From positions 248,001 through 312,000 of the forward strand of contig NZ_FRCC01000001.1 in assembly GCF_900142775.1 (NCBI RefSeq): a stretch of DNA of 64,000 nucleotides, given 5' to 3'. Made by a program: the position numbers and the translations under genes. Positions 7,936 to 16,442 of this stretch are shown piece after piece. The DNA comes from Flavobacterium flevense. Its GTDB lineage: Bacteria > Bacteroidota > Bacteroidia > Flavobacteriales > Flavobacteriaceae. The notes beneath the pieces are model-generated. The model was not told the DNA's origin. It worked only from the letters and a program-made list of their open reading frames with translations, and did not search any database. Position 1 is the first letter of the stretch. Each line of letters starts with the position of its first letter.

Positions 7936-9246
7936 TTATTTCTCTCTGATATAAATGTCAATTGGAACACCTGAGAAATCCCAGTTTTCCCTGATTTTAT
8001 TTTCAAGGTAACGTTTGTACGGTTCTTTAACATATTGCGGCAAGTTGGCAAAAAACACAAACTGAGGCGTTGGTGATGGCAACTGCATGCAATATTTAAT
8101 TTTCACATATTTCCCTTTAGTCGCTGGTGGCGGATAAGCTTCAATTACTTTCAACATAAATTCATTGAATTTTGAAGTCGCAATACGCTGTTGGCGGTTT
8201 TCATATACTTTTACTGTAGCTTCCAGTGCTTTCAACAAACGTTGTTTTGTTAAAGCGGAAACAAAAAGAATAGGCACATCCGTAAAAGGCATTAATTCCT
8301 GTTTGATTCTTTCTTCGTAATCACGGGTTGACATCGTATCTTTCTCCACCAAATCCCATTTGTTTACTAAGATTACAACTCCTTTACGGTTTTTTTCAGC
8401 CAGCCAGAAGATACTCTGATCTTGTCCTTCAAATCCGCGGGTTGCATCAATAACCAGAATACAAATATCAGCATGCTCAATAGCACGTACCGAACGCATT
8501 ACGGAGTAAAATTCCAAATCTTCCTTAACCTTCGCTTTTCTGCGAATTCCCGCAGTATCAACCAGGTTAAATTCGAAACCAAAACGGTCAAACTTCGTAT
8601 CAATCGCATCACGGGTAGTTCCCGCAATATCAGTTACCATAAAACGGTCTTTACCAATTAACGCATTGATAAAACTGGATTTTCCGGCATTAGGACGCCC
8701 TACTACAGCAAAACGTGGCAAAACCACCTCTTCCTGAACCGGTTCCGGTTTCTCCGGAAAAGCATTAATTAAAGCATCCAGCAAATCTCCTGTTCCACTT
8801 CCTGATATACTGGCAAAAGTATAATATTCACCTAAACCCAGGTTGTAAAACTCCACTGCATCTTTCTCACGCATGGCGTTATCCACCTTATTTACGGCTA
8901 ACAAAACCGGTTTTGTTACCTTACGCAACAATTTAGCCACCGTTTCATCCATTGGAGTAATCCCTTCTTCTACATCAACCACAAAAATAATAACATCAGC
9001 CTCATCGATAGCAAGCTCCACTTGTTTGCGAATTTCACCTTCAAATACGTCATCTGATCCGCGAATATATCCACCGGTATCAATTACAGAAAACTCTTTT
9101 CCGTTCCACTCGCTTTTTCCGTAGTTTCTGTCTCTGGTAACTCCCGAAACCGAATCTACAATAGCTTCTCTTCTTTGTATCAGCCTATTAAAAAGGGTTG
9201 ATTTCCCCACATTAGGTCTTCCTACTATCGCAACAATGTTATTCAT
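7936..9246 (-). CDS. der: ribosome-assembly GTPase Der (EngA)
   Basis: A 436-residue double GTPase. The first G domain starts with GRPNVGKST at residues 9-17, followed by DTGG, and NKVD at about residue 119. The second starts with GRPNAGKSS at about residue 185, followed by DTAGI and NKWD. The KH-like C-terminal domain ends the protein. Der is an essential factor in 50S subunit maturation. Length and motif order are exactly those of the family. It is transcribed alone from a TACCTTTG promoter. Era lies upstream on the same strand, but about 550 bp of repeat-rich DNA separates the two. Confidence 0.98.
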   Translation of the reverse strand: MNNIVAIVGRPNVGKSTLFNRLIQRREAIVDSVSGVTRDRNYGKSEWNGKEFSVIDTGGYIRGSDDVFEGEIRKQVELAIDEADVIIFVVDVEEGITPMDETVAKLLRKVTKPVLLAVNKVDNAMREKDAVEFYNLGLGEYYTFASISGSGTGDLLDALINAFPEKPEPVQEEVVLPRFAVVGRPNAGKSSFINALIGKDRFMVTDIAGTTRDAIDTKFDRFGFEFNLVDTAGIRRKAKVKEDLEFYSVMRSVRAIEHADICILVIDATRGFEGQDQSIFWLAEKNRKGVVILVNKWDLVEKDTMSTRDYEERIKQELMPFTDVPILFVSALTKQRLLKALEATVKVYENRQQRIATSKFNEFMLKVIEAYPPPATKGKYVKIKYCMQLPSPTPQFVFFANLPQYVKEPYKRYLENKIRENWDFSGVPIDIYIREK

Positions 9247-9342
9247 TTTATCTAATTTAGATGTCAGATTTTAGATTTCAGACTTCATTTTGATGAAATC
9301 GCATTCTTTTATAAATCTAAAATACTGTATTTTAATTTTTTG

Positions 9343-9350
9343 CAAAGGTA
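9343..9350 (-). promoter_or_regulatory. -7 promoter box of der
   Basis: TACCTTTG on the minus strand, a perfect TAnnTTTG match about 97 bp upstream of the start codon. Confidence 0.6.
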
Positions 9351-9366
9351 CATTCTTTTGTCGAGA

Positions 9367-9486
9367 GTTTCATATTAAAGTTTTCAGGAGCTAATCCTGC
9401 CATCCACTATATCTTTCTAGCCGAACCCCGGCTAGAAAGGATGCCGTTACTGTCAGGGCTAGGCATTCAGGATACGATGAAACTTT
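9367..9486. repeat. multi-branched palindromic element
   Basis: The outer arms GTTTCAT (9367-9373) and ATGAAAC (9477-9483) enclose CAGGA/TCCTG (9385-9399), then a perfect 10-bp hairpin CTTTCTAGCC/GGCTAGAAAG (9413-9422, 9430-9439), then an unpaired CAGGGCTAGGCA-type segment. There is no reading frame. It looks like an interspersed structured repeat. I recall similar sequences between genes in other Bacteroidota, but cannot verify this here. Confidence 0.55.
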
Positions 9487-9546
9487 GAGATAATTGGACT
9501 TAATACGCTCTAAACAAGTCAAACGTATTTAAATTTTACTCACAGG

Positions 9547-9688
9547 TCGCCCCGATGGGGCTTATTGAATTGTTCTACCTGTATTTTCTACAAACATACA
9601 GTCCCTCCGGGACTAAAAAAATGCTCCAGAGGAGCAATACTGTTTGTAGAGATGGATTAGTTTGGGTTTGTTAGCCCCATCGGGGCGA
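9547..9688. repeat. nested inverted-repeat element with four palindromes
   Basis: The outer arms are a perfect 16-bp inverted repeat (9547-9562 and 9673-9688, core GCCCCGATGGGGC, each arm itself palindromic). Inside is TCTACAAACA/TGTTTGTAGA (9587-9596, 9641-9650), enclosing two tight palindromes GTCCCTCCGGGAC (9601-9613) and GCTCCAGAGGAGC (9623-9635). The symmetry suggests a non-autonomous mobile or REP-like element between der and era. Confidence 0.65.
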
Positions 9689-9794
9689 ACTGTTCCCTAC
9701 ACAACGCATAAAAAATTAATTTTCAGGCGTTTATTCCTTACCAATTCCGCATTTCAACCTGAAACCTGAAACTTGAAACAAAATAAAATAAAAT

Positions 9795-10676
9795 TTATTG
9801 ATTATACCCAAAACGTTTCAACATATTCGCGTTGCTTCTCCAGTTTTTATTTACTTTCACAACCAATTCAATATGAATTTGCTTGCCAAAGAATTTCTCC
9901 AGATCGGCACGGGCTTCTGTACCCACTTTTTTCAAAGCGGCACCTTTGTGACCAATAATAATTCCTTTTTGGGTTTCGCGTTCCACCATGATAATCGAAC
10001 GGATGCGGATAATATTTTCGTCTTCAAAAAATTCCTCGGTTACAATTTCCACGGCATACGGAATCTCTTTGCTGTAATTCAACAGGATTTTTTCACGAAT
10101 GGTTTCATTTACAAAAAAACGTTCCGGTTTGTCCGTCAACTGATCTTTTGGATAATAAGCCGGTGATTCCGGTAATAACGAAATGATTCTTTGAAAAACT
10201 TCGGGAACATTGAAATTCTGCAATGCCGAGATTGGAAAAATCTCCGCATTCGGAACTTTTGCAGTCCAGAAAGCCACTTGTTCCTCTAATTGCTCCTGAT
10301 TCGAATTGTCAATTTTGTTTAACAATAACAAAACCGGAATTTTAGAATGTATAATTTTATTAAAAAATGCTTCGTCTTTTAAATCCTGCTCGCCTATTTC
10401 GACCATATAAATCAAAATATCAGCATCTTCAAAAGCCGATTTTACGAAGTTCATCATCGACTCCTGCATTTCGTAAGCCGGTTTGATAATTCCCGGTGTA
10501 TCCGATAAAATTAATTGAAAATCCTCACCATTTACAATCCCCAGAATACGGTGACGGGTGGTTTGCGCTTTTGATGTAATGATAGACAGTCTTTCGCCAA
10601 CGAAAGCGTTCATCAACGTGGATTTCCCTACGTTGGGATTTCCAATGATATTTACAAAACCTGCTTTATGTGTCAT
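9795..10676 (-). CDS. era: ribosome-assembly GTPase Era
   Basis: A 293-residue GTPase that binds the 3' end of 16S rRNA during 30S maturation. The P-loop is GNPNVGKST at residues 12-20, with DTPG and NKID following. The C-terminal KH domain carries GHKGAALKKVG, ending in the KVNKNWRSN segment typical of Era. Length is normal. It starts at the ATG at 10676. A TACCTTTG box lies 130 bp upstream, with a terminator-like hairpin between box and start. Confidence 0.98.
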   Translation of the reverse strand: MTHKAGFVNIIGNPNVGKSTLMNAFVGERLSIITSKAQTTRHRILGIVNGEDFQLILSDTPGIIKPAYEMQESMMNFVKSAFEDADILIYMVEIGEQDLKDEAFFNKIIHSKIPVLLLLNKIDNSNQEQLEEQVAFWTAKVPNAEIFPISALQNFNVPEVFQRIISLLPESPAYYPKDQLTDKPERFFVNETIREKILLNYSKEIPYAVEIVTEEFFEDENIIRIRSIIMVERETQKGIIIGHKGAALKKVGTEARADLEKFFGKQIHIELVVKVNKNWRSNANMLKRFGYNQ

Positions 10677-10754
10677 AATGTGTAATTTGAATCAAGTGAA
10701 GCGCCGGTTTTTACCGATGATTTGAATTCGTTTTATTTTCGAATCCATAAAAAA

Positions 10755-10775
10755 ACCTCAAAATAGTACTGAGGT
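10755..10775 (-). terminator. terminator-like hairpin in the era leader
   Basis: On the minus strand, ACCTCA/TGAGGT with a 9-base loop is followed by a run of seven T. It lies between the candidate era promoter (10806-10813) and the start codon, so it either attenuates era or ends a transcript from upstream. Confidence 0.45.
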
Positions 10776-10805
10776 CAACTCCTTTATTTCTTGATGTTTC
10801 GGCCA

Positions 10806-10813
10806 CAAAGGTA
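10806..10813 (-). promoter_or_regulatory. candidate -7 promoter box upstream of era
   Basis: TACCTTTG on the minus strand, identical to the der box. Confidence 0.5.
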
Positions 10814-10902
10814 CGATGGAATCCAATAGCTTCCATAAGAATTACTGACTTTTTTAGCATACACAGCAAGCATGAAACTGATTCTGCCTGTTTTTTCAGT
10901 CG

Positions 10903-11097
10903 CTATGCTTCATCTTTTGTATTACGAACCAGACTTATGCCTGTCATAAAAAATATTAATCCAAGTACGCCGTAAACAATAAGCAATTTCATATCCCTTG
11001 TACCACCTGAGGTATTGGTAAAAACCACAGCAGTATAGATAAGTCCTCCTATTCCCAAGATGGTAAGTAAGGCTCCAAAAGTTCTTTTTAAATTCAT
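10903..11097 (-). CDS. small two-helix membrane protein
   Basis: A 64-residue protein with two hydrophobic helices (about residues 8-27 and 36-57), a short connecting loop containing NTSGGTRD, and a basic C-terminus. The layout matches small inner-membrane proteins common in Flavobacteria and annotated only as hypothetical. It stands alone upstream of era on the same strand. Function unknown. Confidence 0.6.
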   Translation of the reverse strand: MNLKRTFGALLTILGIGGLIYTAVVFTNTSGGTRDMKLLIVYGVLGLIFFMTGISLVRNTKDEA

Positions 11098-11321
11098 AAC
11101 GTTTTCGTTTAATGGTTGTTTTTATAGATAATTAGCAACATGACAAAGTTGTGCCATTTAAACCAAAAACTCATTATATAATTCCACCTAAGAGTTGCAG
11201 CATTCACATTTTTGAATCCGTTGGATAAAATGAGAATAGTAAAATTTACGCAGTTAGAAGAAGGATTGAAAATGCTTCCGTCACGGCAAGCTGAGCCATT
11301 TTAGTTCGTAGAAGGAATAAA

Positions 11322-11349
11322 AAAAGCTTCACATTGCTGTGAAGCTTTT
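11322..11349 (-). terminator. terminator of the tRNA-fMet pair
   Basis: Perfect 12-bp stem AAAAGCTTCACA/TGTGAAGCTTTT with a 4-base loop and a T-run on the minus strand, directly after the second tRNA. The 224 bp between this and the gene ending at 11097 hold nothing I can identify. Confidence 0.85.
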
Positions 11350-11353
11350 CTAG

Positions 11354-11426
11354 TAGCGGGAACTGGACTCGAACCAGTGACCTTCGGGTTATGAGCCCGA
11401 CGAGCTGCCTACTGCTCTATCCCGCG
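11354..11426 (-). tRNA. initiator tRNA-fMet (CAU)
   Basis: A 73-nt cloverleaf with anticodon CAT in the loop CTCATAA. It has the initiator hallmarks: three consecutive GC pairs at the base of the anticodon stem (GGG/CCC) and an unpaired C1-T72 at the end of the acceptor stem. CCA is not encoded. It is the downstream copy of a tandem pair. Confidence 0.95.
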
Positions 11427-11461
11427 ATGTGCGTTTTGTAATCTCAATAAGGCTACCTTAG

Positions 11462-11534
11462 TAGCGGGAACAGGACTCGAACCTGTGACCTTCGGGTTAT
11501 GAGCCCGACGAGCTGCCTACTGCTCTATCCCGCG
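11462..11534 (-). tRNA. initiator tRNA-fMet (CAU), second copy
   Basis: Identical in all key positions to the copy at 11354-11426. It differs by a compensated pair in the T stem (ACAGG/CCTGT against ACTGG/CCAGT). The promoter-proximal copy of the pair. Confidence 0.95.
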
Positions 11535-11546
11535 ATGTTTCGGGTG

Positions 11547-11554
11547 CAAAGATA
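11547..11554 (-). promoter_or_regulatory. -7 promoter box of the tRNA-fMet pair
   Basis: TATCTTTG on the minus strand, a perfect TAnnTTTG match 12 bp before the first tRNA. The DNA from 11555 to 11865 contains no further feature I can support. Confidence 0.65.
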
Positions 11555-11865
11555 CAACTAAATTCGACATATCCAATGCCATTGTCAAAAAATTATGTTC
11601 CGGAAGCTATTCTCCTGATTTGATTGCTGTTGTGCGATTGCTTAAAATAATCCGTTGGATGAATTACTGTAAAACGTCCGTTAGATTTTTTTTTAGAACA
11701 ATGAAATGAAGCGAAAAATGTATCGTAACCGTTTTTTATTTTAAAACTGAAACTATGAAAAGGAAAAATATTAAAAATTTGGAATAGGATGAAAGTTCAT
11801 TAAACCAAAAACACCATTTACATATCCGAAATTAATTTAATTTAATCTCAAAAATCATTTATCAA

Positions 11866-13140
11866 TTATTTTGAACTATTCAGAAGTTTATTCAATCCAA
11901 CTTTATCAAATAAAATTCTACCTACTTTAATATCAGACCATCCTTTTTTTAACTGATAAGTAAAAGTAGGCGTATCATTAACCAATGCGCAATCTAAATA
12001 AAATGTAACGATATTATCACTTATACTATCCCTTAATTCCTGAATATGAGTGGAAATAAAAAAGTATGAATCAGTATACCTGTTAACTCCATTTATGGTT
12101 GTTTTACAAATTTCCAAAGCATCTTCAACATTTGTTCCGCTGAAAAGTTCGTCAAATACAGCAAAACACCTCTTGCCTTCTTCCGCTTTTAGAACAACAT
12201 CTTTAAGATTAATAACCTCTGTCATGAAATGGCTGTAGCCGCTTAAAATAGTATCTCTTTTATTAATTCCGATTGAAAAGTCGGTAAAAAAGGGAATTAT
12301 TCCTTTTGATGCAGGAATAGCAAGTCCTAGATTACCTAAATAAATACATAAACTAATGGATTTGAGAAAAGTTGACTTTCCCGACATATTAGGTCCGTTT
12401 AACACAATAACATTACTGAAAGTTGTAAAATTATTTTTAATTGGATTTTTAAGTAAGGGATGATAGAAATCATTCAGACTTATTTCTTTATTTCCGAAAA
12501 TTGGAAAAGAAAAATTTTTATTTTTAATTGCCATACTAATAGAGCAATAAGATTCAAATAAAAATAAATCTTCCCAAAACATCTCTATTTTCTGTTCTGA
12601 TTTTAACTTGAGAATCTTATTGATTAGTTCTTTAACATGTTTTCTTCTTAAACGTTTTTCCCTAATTATTAACTCATATTGTTTCAATTCAAGGAATGAA
12701 AGAAAGGACAGAATTCTGTTTAAATCTTTTTTATAAATTTCAGGAAAGTCTTTCATAGTGATTCTGGAGAAATAAACAGATTCTAACCTGTGAAAAAACA
12801 ACACCATTTGATGTAATTTGTTATTTAGATGAATTTCATCATAATCAGGACCCGAAAACAAAAAACTTGTATTTTTAAAATCTACTTCCTTAAAATTATT
12901 TAGAAAAAAGTGAACTTCGTTTAAATAAAGTACGGTGTATGAATAATTTTCCAAAACCTTCCTATTAGATTCAAAGGCCTTTAGAATATTTTGTCTTTCT
13001 ATAATTTTATCTTCACTTAGCAGAGGTGTTTCCAATAAATAAAGAATCTTATTTTTTGTAAAAGAATTTAATGAAAAATCAAATAAAGGCAGTATCTCTT
13101 TTTTTATATTTAAATCCTGAATATTGTTCATCTGTAGCAC
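11866..13140 (-). CDS. MutS-family ATPase lacking the mismatch-binding domain
   Basis: A 424-residue protein made of a helical lever/clamp-like region (residues 1-235) and a MutS domain V ATPase. The Walker A motif is GPNMSGKST at about residues 249-257, the Walker B motif is FAVFDELFSGTN, and FISTH is the H-loop. The N-terminal mismatch-recognition and connector domains of MutS1 and the Smr domain of MutS2 are absent. Such short MutS-related proteins are common in Bacteroidota and have no agreed role. It is monocistronic. Confidence 0.85.
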   Translation of the reverse strand: MLQMNNIQDLNIKKEILPLFDFSLNSFTKNKILYLLETPLLSEDKIIERQNILKAFESNRKVLENYSYTVLYLNEVHFFLNNFKEVDFKNTSFLFSGPDYDEIHLNNKLHQMVLFFHRLESVYFSRITMKDFPEIYKKDLNRILSFLSFLELKQYELIIREKRLRRKHVKELINKILKLKSEQKIEMFWEDLFLFESYCSISMAIKNKNFSFPIFGNKEISLNDFYHPLLKNPIKNNFTTFSNVIVLNGPNMSGKSTFLKSISLCIYLGNLGLAIPASKGIIPFFTDFSIGINKRDTILSGYSHFMTEVINLKDVVLKAEEGKRCFAVFDELFSGTNVEDALEICKTTINGVNRYTDSYFFISTHIQELRDSISDNIVTFYLDCALVNDTPTFTYQLKKGWSDIKVGRILFDKVGLNKLLNSSK

Positions 13141-13292
13141 TTTCGAGTTAATTCCAAACCTAATTATAATATGATTTCTGTTTCTAAATCAAGAATTAAA
13201 TTACAATAAATTTATGTAAAAATGACTACACTACAATATTAAAAATTTAATTGATTAACCACTATGGACTTAAAGATTATAGATTGGGTTTG

Positions 13293-13404
13293 GCAGACGG
13301 AAAGTCTGTGAGGTTAAAAATTAAAATCCACCGCAAATTTCTAAATTTAAAGACTTGGAAAGAAAAAAATAATTTGCGCATTTGCGGTGGATATTTTTTT
13401 AACC
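13293..13404. repeat. long inverted repeat with a preceding hairpin
   Basis: CAGAC/GTCTG hairpin (13293-13307) followed by imperfect 25-27 bp arms at 13312-13338 and 13380-13404 sharing GGTTAAAAA and TCCACCGCAAAT. The 41-bp spacer has no palindrome. The arms are long and rich enough in GC to fold stably as RNA. This fills most of the 380-bp gap between the MutS-like gene and the GH39 gene. Confidence 0.6.
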
Positions 13405-13520
13405 TTAAAGGAAAATGCACTAAAGTAAATAGTTAACTATTTTGAGACCAATAAATTTAAATTCAGACTAAAAAAAGCTCCAGATTTCTCTGAAGCCTTT
13501 AAAATTCTTTTTCCGATAGT

Positions 13521-15203
13521 CTACCAATCCAGTTTCACCAAAGCTACTGCCTGACGTTCCAACTGCACAGGCACCATAGTTTTACCCGAAGTTATTTTTA
13601 TTTTCTTTGTCGAAATACTTTTTAATTTCCCCGATTCTTCTAATGTATTAATTTGTTGTGGCGTAGGATTTTGAGGCGAACCCATTTTTTTCCAGATTTC
13701 ATAGGAATTACTATTTTCCTTATCAATCATATAAACAGTAAGATTGGCCTTTTTTACAGGAATATTTTCAATAGTTACATGGGCCGTTTCAGTAGCTCCC
13801 GGTTTGTCATCATCATGGTAATTCCAAACCATCACTGCTGCCGATTTCGTATCTTTAGTTGCCAAAACGCCAATATCGGACAGCGTTCCACGAACACTGG
13901 ATTGAACCACTTCTTCCAAAGGATACATACGATTACTTTCTGCTTCTAAACGCGCACCAGTCATCATCCCGAACATTCTAAAAACATTCAGAACCGGTTT
14001 ATCAACACCATTGGTGGCCAAATCCCTAAAACCATAAAACCACGGCTGATTTTCAAACTCAAATGACCAGGATACGGCTCCCAGAAAATTAGCCTTTGTT
14101 TTGTCAGCCAATAAATATTTTCGGGCAAAACTTGCTGCGGTATAACTGGAATACATGGTTCCGTTTCGATAAGCATTCTCTGGATTTGTAGCCATACCAC
14201 AAGCCGCACAACCTTCAGGATCCGACTCCCCTATTATCAGTGGAAGCTCTTTCGTTTCAGGATAAGACATTGCCATATTAAAACCAGTTTGGATATCATT
14301 CAGCTGTGGCGCCATGTTCATTCGAACTGCTCCATCCACTAATTTAGGCGAACCTTTAGCATGAAAAAGGATAGCATCCATAGGCGAACCTGTTTTTCCG
14401 GTAGCATAATTAGTGCCGCTGATACAATGTTTAATAAAATCATTAGTCCATTCCTGAGCTCCTTTGCTTCGTGTTCCGGCAATATTTATACCACCAATTT
14501 TTGCTGTAGGCAAGGCTCTTTTTAACCCATCTGCGGCATAGTCATATAATTTATAGAATTCTTCGCGGGTTCCTTTCCAGTAATGTCCATTAGGTTCATT
14601 CCAAACTTCCCAATACCAGCTTTCCACCTCTTTCTGACCGTAACGTTCCACCGAATGTTTTACCCATTCGTAAACCAGATTACGCCATTTATCATAATCT
14701 TTTGGCGGATAAGCCCAACCCGTAATAATATCAGTATAAGGATCACCGGGTTTCCAGTAATGACGGTAAGGCGAAGGATGCGTAGAAAGTGCTTCGGGCA
14801 TAAAGCCTATTTGTGCTAACGGTTTCATTCCACGTGAGACATAGGTATCAAAAATACTGTCTACAATTCGCCAGTTATAAACCGGATTCCCATTAGCATC
14901 TTCTGTATACGCATTTGTTGATCCCCATTTTAAAGCGGCCACACCATCACCACTCACCAGCAAACTATGGGCTCGCACATAAACCGGCACCGGACTTAAT
15001 TCGGCTATTTCAGTAAGAAGTTTTTTCCCGTCTTTCATATAAGTGTAATTAGGTTCGTCATAGCCAAACCATGCCCATACGGGTTTCATAGGTCCAATTT
15101 CTTTGGTAAGATCTACCTTAATTTCAGGATTTTGAGCTTGTAATGTTGCTGCTGTATATACGGTCAAAAGAACAGCCAGACAATGTTTTAGTGGTTGATA
15201 CAT
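13521..15203 (-). CDS. secreted glycoside hydrolase family 39
   Basis: A 560-residue protein with a signal peptide (residues 1-23, ending LQAQ). The catalytic acid/base lies in YWEVWNEPN at about residue 203, and LPLIIGESDPEG near residue 325 is the likely nucleophile strand of a clan GH-A (beta/alpha)8 barrel. GH39 contains beta-xylosidases, alpha-L-iduronidases and related enzymes, so the bond cleaved here is not fixed by sequence. A C-terminal beta domain follows the barrel. A perfect 17-bp palindrome 15 bp upstream of the start is a likely operator. It is divergent from the XRE-cupin regulator. Confidence 0.8.
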   Translation of the reverse strand: MYQPLKHCLAVLLTVYTAATLQAQNPEIKVDLTKEIGPMKPVWAWFGYDEPNYTYMKDGKKLLTEIAELSPVPVYVRAHSLLVSGDGVAALKWGSTNAYTEDANGNPVYNWRIVDSIFDTYVSRGMKPLAQIGFMPEALSTHPSPYRHYWKPGDPYTDIITGWAYPPKDYDKWRNLVYEWVKHSVERYGQKEVESWYWEVWNEPNGHYWKGTREEFYKLYDYAADGLKRALPTAKIGGINIAGTRSKGAQEWTNDFIKHCISGTNYATGKTGSPMDAILFHAKGSPKLVDGAVRMNMAPQLNDIQTGFNMAMSYPETKELPLIIGESDPEGCAACGMATNPENAYRNGTMYSSYTAASFARKYLLADKTKANFLGAVSWSFEFENQPWFYGFRDLATNGVDKPVLNVFRMFGMMTGARLEAESNRMYPLEEVVQSSVRGTLSDIGVLATKDTKSAAVMVWNYHDDDKPGATETAHVTIENIPVKKANLTVYMIDKENSNSYEIWKKMGSPQNPTPQQINTLEESGKLKSISTKKIKITSGKTMVPVQLERQAVALVKLDW

Positions 15204-15218
15204 AGGTTGGTTTATTGC

Positions 15219-15235
15219 TTACGGAATTTCCGTAA
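15219..15235. promoter_or_regulatory. 17-bp perfect palindrome, probable operator of the GH39 gene
   Basis: TTACGGAATTTCCGTAA is a perfect palindrome about one base, located in the leader of the GH39 gene. The half-site TTACGG also occurs in the LacI-type operator at 24806, but the centre differs, so a related or different regulator may bind. Confidence 0.55.
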
Positions 15236-15401
15236 AGTTGATATTTTTTACAATAGGTTTACTTTTATTCAACAAAGTTGATAAAAAATAATTAGATAAC
15301 ATTATAATCAGTATCTTTATTTTCGAATTTAATTTTGGTACAAAAAATAAAAAGTCTGGACAATGTAACATTTAATTGTCTTTTATTTGTGGCAAAATGG
15401 A

Positions 15402-15520
15402 ATTTAGAGTCTGTTTAAAATTCATCAAAATTAATTTCCCCAAAACCTAAAGGTGTAATTTCGGTGACTTTTAAAGAAAATTTTCGTCTTTTAAGGGGAG
15501 GGAAAAAAGAAAATTAAATC
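15402..15520. repeat. diverged copy of the AGAGCCTGTTTAA repeat
   Basis: Starts with AGAGTCTGTTTAA, followed by an ATTCATCAAAATTAAT-type segment, and carries a GGGGAGGG segment near its far end, like the intact copy at 41607-41704. The right terminal arm is lost. Confidence 0.45.
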
Positions 15521-15541
15521 AACTATTCGAATACTGGCATT

Positions 15542-16117
15542 TTGGAAAACGAAAAAACACAAACTAAAAGCAAAACAGAAAACAATCTTGAAGTAGGCGA
15601 AAGAATTCGCCTGTTGCGCATCAATCAAAAACGCACCTTACAGGAAGTGGCCGACAGCTGCGACTTGTCTAAAAGCATGATTTCTAAGATCGAAAACAAT
15701 AAAACCATACCATCAGTAGCTACTCTGGTAAAAATTGCTTCTACATTAGGCACTACGATATCAGGTTTACTGGAACAGGACGGATGGAATAAAGCGATTG
15801 TTACCAGCCGTAAAGAAGCTGTCGACAAACTGGTTAAAACCGAAAAAGGGTATTTGATATTTCCGTATGCTTCAGAATACCACCAAAAAAAAATGCAGCC
15901 GTTTTTGTTTGTGGCTCGAAAAGGCGAAGTTATTCCGCACCAGTTATCACACGATGGCGAAGAATTTGTTTTTGTAGTTGAAGGCGAAATGAAAATGCAG
16001 GTGGGCGACACTGAATACATTTTAAAAACCGGTGACAGTCTGTACTTTAACGCCTTACAAAAACACGGAATTATCCCTATAACTGATGAAGTTAGCTATA
16101 TAGATATATTTGTTTGA
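15542..16117 (+). CDS. XRE-cupin transcriptional regulator
   Basis: A 191-residue regulator. Residues 18-77 form a Cro/C1 helix-turn-helix (LQEVADSCDLSKSMISKIEN). Residues 115-185 form a cupin_2 domain (HDGEEFVFVVEGEMKMQVGD, then LKTGDSLYFNALQKHGI) that would bind a small ligand. Proteins of this plan often govern nearby catabolic genes. It is transcribed away from the GH39 gene. The only plausible start in frame is a TTG at 15542; the frame has no ATG before the helix-turn-helix. The start is therefore less secure than the domain call. Confidence 0.85.
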   Translation: MENEKTQTKSKTENNLEVGERIRLLRINQKRTLQEVADSCDLSKSMISKIENNKTIPSVATLVKIASTLGTTISGLLEQDGWNKAIVTSRKEAVDKLVKTEKGYLIFPYASEYHQKKMQPFLFVARKGEVIPHQLSHDGEEFVFVVEGEMKMQVGDTEYILKTGDSLYFNALQKHGIIPITDEVSYIDIFV

Positions 16118-16178
16118 TTTTTTTAACCATAAATAATATCAGTTTTTTATCTTATTCTAAATATTTTTCTTAAGAACA

Positions 16179-16365
16179 AACCCGTTGGGTGTAATTAGTT
16201 TTTGCTAGTAATTTTTCGTCAGTTCGAGTAATCCCGTTTTCGGACGGGATTGTATCGAGAACAAGAAAAATTTTATTAAAAACGGTTCTCGATACATTTT
16301 TTGTTTCGTTATACTGCACAAAAAACACTCGAACTGACGTTTTTAATAATTACACCCAACGGGTT
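16179..16365. mobile_element. 187-bp MITE-like element with perfect 19-bp terminal inverted repeats
   Basis: The ends are AACCCGTTGGGTGTAATTA (16179-16197) and its exact reverse complement (16347-16365). Inside are further symmetric arms (CGTCAGTTCGAGT/ACTCGAACTGACG, TATCGAGAAC/GTTCTCGATA) and a hairpin AATCCCGT/ACGGGATT, so nearly the whole element folds on itself. There is no coding capacity. Related partial copies lie at 24716-24754 and in 35863-36028. Confidence 0.75.
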
Positions 16366-16384
16366 ATATTTAGTAATCTAAAAA

Positions 16385-16416
16385 AAACAGCCACAAGAAT
16401 GTTCCTGTGGCTGTTT
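16385..16416 (-). terminator. terminator of the pectinesterase gene
   Basis: Perfect 11-bp stem (16385-16395, 16406-16416) followed by a T-run on the minus strand. Confidence 0.75.
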
Positions 16417-16442
16417 TTAGTTTTAAAAGTAGGTTATAAAAA

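Noticed and set aside
13251..13436. 61-codon open frame
   Set aside because: It spans the long inverted repeat and its composition follows the palindrome arms; no protein-like features.
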